Source: Chloroflexota bacterium (GTDB lineage Bacteria > Chloroflexota > Anaerolineae > Aggregatilineales > Phototrophicaceae). Taken from it: a stretch of DNA of 33,617 nt. Of this stretch, positions 30,594 through 33,617 are shown piece after piece. The notes beneath the pieces were generated by a model. The model made no database searches. It saw only the letters and a program-made list of their open reading frames with translations, and was not told the DNA's origin. The stretch is from contig JAPOOU010000050.1 of the NCBI GenBank assembly GCA_026713245.1, positions 1 through 33,617 on the forward strand, given 5' to 3'. Position 1 is the first letter of the stretch, and every line of letters begins with the position of its first letter. The position numbers and the translations under genes were made by a program.

Positions 30594-30984
30594 GCCTCCG
30601 ATTCCAGCGCGACTCGTCACAAGGGCAGTGCTAAACGCCGATAATATTTCCCTGGCGTCATTCTCAGCAGAATCTCAGTAAATCCAAGTTAGTTATACAA
30701 AACACAGCGCAAGGACAAGATGTAGGGGCGACATACCATGTCGCCCGAAATTTATATACGACAATTCGGGCGGCCAGCCTGGCCGCCCCAGCGAATACGT
30801 TCCCGTTTTGAGTTAATGATCTCATGTCAAGGACTGTCCAAGAGTATTTCAACTCAAACCGAACCGGCCCATTCACCGTGCTGCCGCGCTCCCGAACCAG
30901 GGCGGCGTTGAAAACAACGCTTCTAAATAGTAAAGTATAGTCAGGCAACCAAACGTCCCAATAAGTCGATTCAGGAGAAAACAA
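30594..30984. other. Intergenic region with REP-like doublet
   Basis: About 390 bases without a supported gene. It holds a pair of 21-bp palindromes (30726-30788) and the leader of the first BMP-family gene, which has AGGAG just before its ATG. No convincing -35/-10 pair was found. Confidence 0.5.
30726..30788. repeat. REP-like palindrome doublet (inverted pair)
   Basis: Two palindromes with 9-bp stems and 3-base loops: 30726-30746 (GGGCGACAT-ACC-ATGTCGCCC) and 30768-30788 (GGGCGGCCA-GCC-TGGCCGCCC). Their flanks match when one is inverted (GGGGCG on the outer side, CGCCCGAA on the inner side), so they form a head-to-head pair of the same element seen singly at 8319-8339. Confidence 0.65.
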
Positions 30985-32082
30985 ATGAAATCGTTCATGG
31001 GTGTTCTCAGCTTGGCATTGCTTTTGCTTACGATCGCCCCACTGGCATTGGCGCAAGATGGCGTCGAAACCTTATGCCTCGTCACCGATTTGGGCCGCGT
31101 CAACGACGGTACCTTTAACCAGTTCGCGCACGAGGGCGCCACCGGCGCCGCTGACGAATATGACCTGGAATACAAGTTCATCGAGACGCAAGCCGAGACG
31201 GACTACGAAGCCAACATCCAGACTTGCATTGATGAAGGTTTTGAAGTGATCGTCACGGTCGGCTTCTTGATCGCGGACAGCACATGGGCCGCCGCCGAAA
31301 CCAACGAGGATGTTTACTTTCTCGGCGTCGACCAGTTCGTGATGGATGGTCCCCCGAATTACGTCGGCATTCAATTCCGCGAAGATCAATCCGGCTTCCT
31401 GGCGGGCGTATTGGCGGCGCAGGTGGCGGGTTCGGTCGGGTCGGATACCATCGCCGGCGTCTACGGCATCGACATCCCGCCGGTCAAGAAGTTCCGCAAC
31501 GGCTTTGAACAAGGCGCGCGTTATATCAATCCGGATATCGACCTGCTGGGCGTCTATATCGATAACTTCGTCGCCCCCGACCGCGGCGCATCGGCAGCCG
31601 AGCAATTCATCGGCGAGGGCGCGTCGGTCATCTTTGGCGCCGGCGGTCCCACGGGCACCGGCGGCATTCTAGCGGCCGCGCAACAAGGCATCTACGTCAT
31701 CGGCGTCGATCAAGACGAATGGGTCACTAGCTTCGGCAGCGGCGAAACTCCCGGATCCGAATACATCATCTCCAGCGCGATGAAGCGCGTCGATCAAGGC
31801 GTCTACGATATGGTGGCTGCCCTCGCGGAAGCCGATATGGACAGCTTCCCAGGCGGCGGCGTATATCTGATGGACGTTAATCTGAACGGCGTCGGTTTGG
31901 CCGAGCCGCACGACGCCGATATCGACGAAGCCTTCTTTGAAGTGGTCGCCGATGTAACGCAACTGATGATCAACGGCGAGGTCAACACCGGCGTTGACGT
32001 GATTTCTGGCGATCTGATGGAAGTCATGATGGAAGACGAGGGCCACGAAGAAGACGAAGGCCACGAAGAGGCCGACGACTAA
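30985..32082 (+). CDS. BMP-family (PnrA-like) substrate-binding protein, copy 1
   Basis: A 365-residue exported protein: signal peptide MKSFMGVLSLALLLLTIAPL ending ALA-QDG, then the BMP/PnrA periplasmic-binding fold. The family's opening CLVTDLGRVNDGTFNQFAHE is followed by IGVG-like motifs, VGIQFREDQSGFLAGVLAA and YVIGVDQDEWVTSF. Relatives bind nucleosides for ABC import; ligand identity here is inferred only by family. No lipobox cysteine is present. The C-terminus adds an acidic, histidine-containing tail (residues ~345-365, repeats of DEGHEE), unlike typical members. No permease or ATPase is adjacent. It is closely similar to the next gene and is followed by a hairpin terminator. Confidence 0.9.
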   Translation: MKSFMGVLSLALLLLTIAPLALAQDGVETLCLVTDLGRVNDGTFNQFAHEGATGAADEYDLEYKFIETQAETDYEANIQTCIDEGFEVIVTVGFLIADSTWAAAETNEDVYFLGVDQFVMDGPPNYVGIQFREDQSGFLAGVLAAQVAGSVGSDTIAGVYGIDIPPVKKFRNGFEQGARYINPDIDLLGVYIDNFVAPDRGASAAEQFIGEGASVIFGAGGPTGTGGILAAAQQGIYVIGVDQDEWVTSFGSGETPGSEYIISSAMKRVDQGVYDMVAALAEADMDSFPGGGVYLMDVNLNGVGLAEPHDADIDEAFFEVVADVTQLMINGEVNTGVDVISGDLMEVMMEDEGHEEDEGHEEADD

Positions 32083-32124
32083 GCTCGTCCTCGCCGCGAG
32101 GATTTTTATCCTCTAATCTGACTT

Positions 32125-32162
32125 GGGACCTGCTTCGCCCCTTGTACGAAGCAGGTCCCTTT
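32125..32162 (+). terminator. Hairpin terminator after BMP gene 1
   Basis: A 13-bp perfect stem (32125-32137 with 32147-32159), a 9-base loop and a short T-run, 42 bases after the stop codon. It separates the two BMP-family genes and may limit read-through into the second. Confidence 0.7.
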
Positions 32163-32218
32163 ATGATTCGGCAACTGATGTTTCACTGAATGCAACGAGC
32201 GTTTAAAGGAGAAGCAAT

Positions 32219-33298
32219 ATGAAGCGTTTGATTATTCTTGTTTGCGTTACCGTCTTGCTGGCGCCGGCAGTCCTGGCGCATGACGGGGCGGAGACACTGT
32301 GCCTGGTGACCGATCTCGGTCGCGTCAACGACGGCACATTCAATCAGTCTGCGCACGAAGGCGCGCAATTGGCCGCCGACGAATACGACATGGAATACAA
32401 GTTCATCGAGACACAAGCTGAAACCGACTACGAAGCCAATATCCAGACCTGCGTTGACGAGGGCTTCGAGGTCATCATCACCGTCGGCTTCCTGATCGCC
32501 GACGCCACCTGGCAGGCCGCCGAAGCCAATACCGACGTATACTTCCTGGGCGTTGACCAATTCGTAGCTGACGGTCCCCAGAACTATGTTGGCATCCAAT
32601 TCCGCGAAGACCAATCCGGCTTCATGACCGGCGTATTGGCCGCCTACACCGCCGAGTGGTTGGGGTCGAATACCATCGCCGGCGTCTACGGTATCGACAT
32701 ACCGCCGGTCAAGCGTTTCCGCAACGGTTATGAACAAGGCGCGCGCTATGTCGATCCCGATCTGAAGATCCTTGGCGCCTACATCGACAGCTTCATCGCG
32801 CCCGACCGCGGCGCATCGGCGGCCCTGCAATTCATCGGCGAAGGCGCTTCGGTACTCTTCGGCGGCGGCGGACCTACCGGTACCGGCGCTATCCTGGCCG
32901 GCGCGCAAGAAGGCGTTTACGTCATCGGCGTGGACAAAGATGAATGGGTCACCAGCTTCGGCGCGGGCGAAACCCCCGGATCCGAATACATCATCTCCAG
33001 CGCCCTCAAGCGGGTCGATCAAGGCGTCTACCAGATGGCCGCGATGCTGGCGGCGGGGGATATGGAAGAATTCCCCGGCGGGGGCGTCTTCTTGCTGGAC
33101 GCGGCCATGAACGGCGTTGGCCTGGCGCCGCCGAATCAATCCGACCTCGACATGTCTGTCTGGGAGAAGACCGCGGAGGTCAGCGCCATGCTTATCGCCG
33201 GCGAGATCGAAACGGGCGTGAACCTTCTCACGGGGGATCTGCTGGAAGATGACGACATGATGGACGAGGACGAGGAAGACGAGGAATCGAGCGGCTAA
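32219..33298 (+). CDS. BMP-family (PnrA-like) substrate-binding protein, copy 2
   Basis: A 359-residue paralogue of the preceding protein, collinear throughout and largely identical in the ligand-binding core (CLVTDLGRVNDGTFNQ, ADEYDMEYKFIETQAETDYE, YVIGVDKDEWVTSFGAGETP). Signal peptide MKRLIILVCVTVLLAPAVLA-HDG differs in sequence. Its tail is acidic (DDDMMDEDEEDEE) but has no histidines. It has AAAGGAG before the ATG and its own terminator. The pair arose by tandem duplication; diverged signal peptides and tails suggest the duplication is not recent. It presumably feeds the same or a related transporter encoded elsewhere. Confidence 0.9.
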   Translation: MKRLIILVCVTVLLAPAVLAHDGAETLCLVTDLGRVNDGTFNQSAHEGAQLAADEYDMEYKFIETQAETDYEANIQTCVDEGFEVIITVGFLIADATWQAAEANTDVYFLGVDQFVADGPQNYVGIQFREDQSGFMTGVLAAYTAEWLGSNTIAGVYGIDIPPVKRFRNGYEQGARYVDPDLKILGAYIDSFIAPDRGASAALQFIGEGASVLFGGGGPTGTGAILAGAQEGVYVIGVDKDEWVTSFGAGETPGSEYIISSALKRVDQGVYQMAAMLAAGDMEEFPGGGVFLLDAAMNGVGLAPPNQSDLDMSVWEKTAEVSAMLIAGEIETGVNLLTGDLLEDDDMMDEDEEDEESSG

Positions 33299-33325
33299 TG
33301 CAAGTCGACTTCCGCATTGAGAGGA

Positions 33326-33354
33326 ACAGCCCCATCAAACGATGGGGCTGTTTT
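33326..33354 (+). terminator. Rho-independent terminator after BMP gene 2
   Basis: An 11-bp perfect stem (33326-33336 with 33341-33351), a 4-base AAAC loop and the T-run TTTT, 27 bases after the stop codon. Confidence 0.8.
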
Positions 33355-33436
33355 CGTCGCTTATAACTACCGTGTTAGCGTCGCAATCTGTCCAGGAACA
33401 GCCGCAAATGCAGGTTAGCGAAACGTTGTGTAATGG

Positions 33437-33465
33437 TTGACTTCTGTCCAAATGTGAGGCATAAT
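33437..33465 (+). promoter_or_regulatory. Promoter of the last gene
   Basis: TTGACT (33437-33442), 17 bases, CATAAT (33460-33465), about 100 bases before the ATG at 33569. Confidence 0.55.
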
Positions 33466-33568
33466 CGGAGCGCGGGCGCGGGGATAAACGTTGACGAAAC
33501 TGCGTCAGTTTTAGATACCTTAGCAGGACTTTTGTACGCAATCATTGAAGAAAAACAAGGGTCACGTC

Positions 33569-33617
33569 ATGGCAGAACAAATAAACGAACACGAAAGACG
33601 CATTTCAACTATTGAAG
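33569..33617 (+). CDS. Start of an unidentified gene
   Basis: An ATG at 33569, preceded by AAGGG, opens a frame reading MAEQINEHERRISTIE to the end of the window. The charged, heptad-compatible sequence suggests a coiled coil, but 16 residues do not allow a family assignment. A promoter-like pair lies at 33437-33465. Confidence 0.5.
   Translation, partial: MAEQINEHERRISTIE

Overview
The window looks like a chromosomal segment of an uncultured bacterium, most probably a Chloroflexota of the Anaerolineae type. This is inferred from gene content and style (CarD, carbohydrate ABC transporters with signal peptides ending A-x-A-Q-D, tandem BMP-family binding proteins, DUF2335 proteins, Uma2 nucleases, choice-of-anchor Q beta-helix protein); no rRNA, tRNA or marker gene confirms it.

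Layout. 1-326: start of a CarD-like regulator gene (minus). 1054-6725 (minus): a catabolic-looking set with an IclR regulator, an aldehyde dehydrogenase (ALDH) and a nitrilase-family amidase. The ALDH gene is cut in two by a ~2.3 kb insert holding three overlapping or nearly abutting genes: a single-domain multiubiquitin-type ubiquitin-like protein, a DUF6791-ThiF E1-like enzyme and a DUF6527 protein. This is a compact bacterial ubiquitin-like conjugation cassette and the most striking element of the window. 6806-10196 (plus): a sugar ABC transporter (binding protein, two permeases, no ATPase) behind a promoter overlapped by one of three matching 17-bp inverted repeats, probably IclR operators.

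10197-15837: an accessory zone. A two-gene module (about 76-aa protein plus DUF2335 membrane protein, translationally coupled) occurs three times, the third with an in-frame TGA. The modules, a PHP phosphoesterase and a beta-helix protein are separated by short remnants of transporter-permease 3' ends: four copies of the malG-type terminus (one of them the intact gene) and two of an ABC-2-like permease terminus (one intact). This looks like repeated accretion of small cassettes at gene 3' ends.

15838-25118: ABC-2-like permease, Uma2 nuclease with a duplicated N-terminus, GT4 glycosyltransferase, inositol-monophosphatase/CysQ-type phosphatase, calcineurin-like phosphoesterase, and a two-gene heterodimeric ABC exporter with one predicted degenerate ATP site. 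25131-29222: DUF433/DUF5615 toxin-antitoxin-like pair, two-domain thioredoxin, secreted beta-propeller-like protein and a tyrosine recombinase. 29343-33617: secreted zincin-like protein, two tandem BMP-family substrate-binding proteins each followed by a hairpin terminator, and the start of one further gene.

Small repeats are spread through the window: a ~75-bp dispersed repeat in three intergenic places and 21-bp REP-like palindromes. No CRISPR array, transposase or tRNA was seen.
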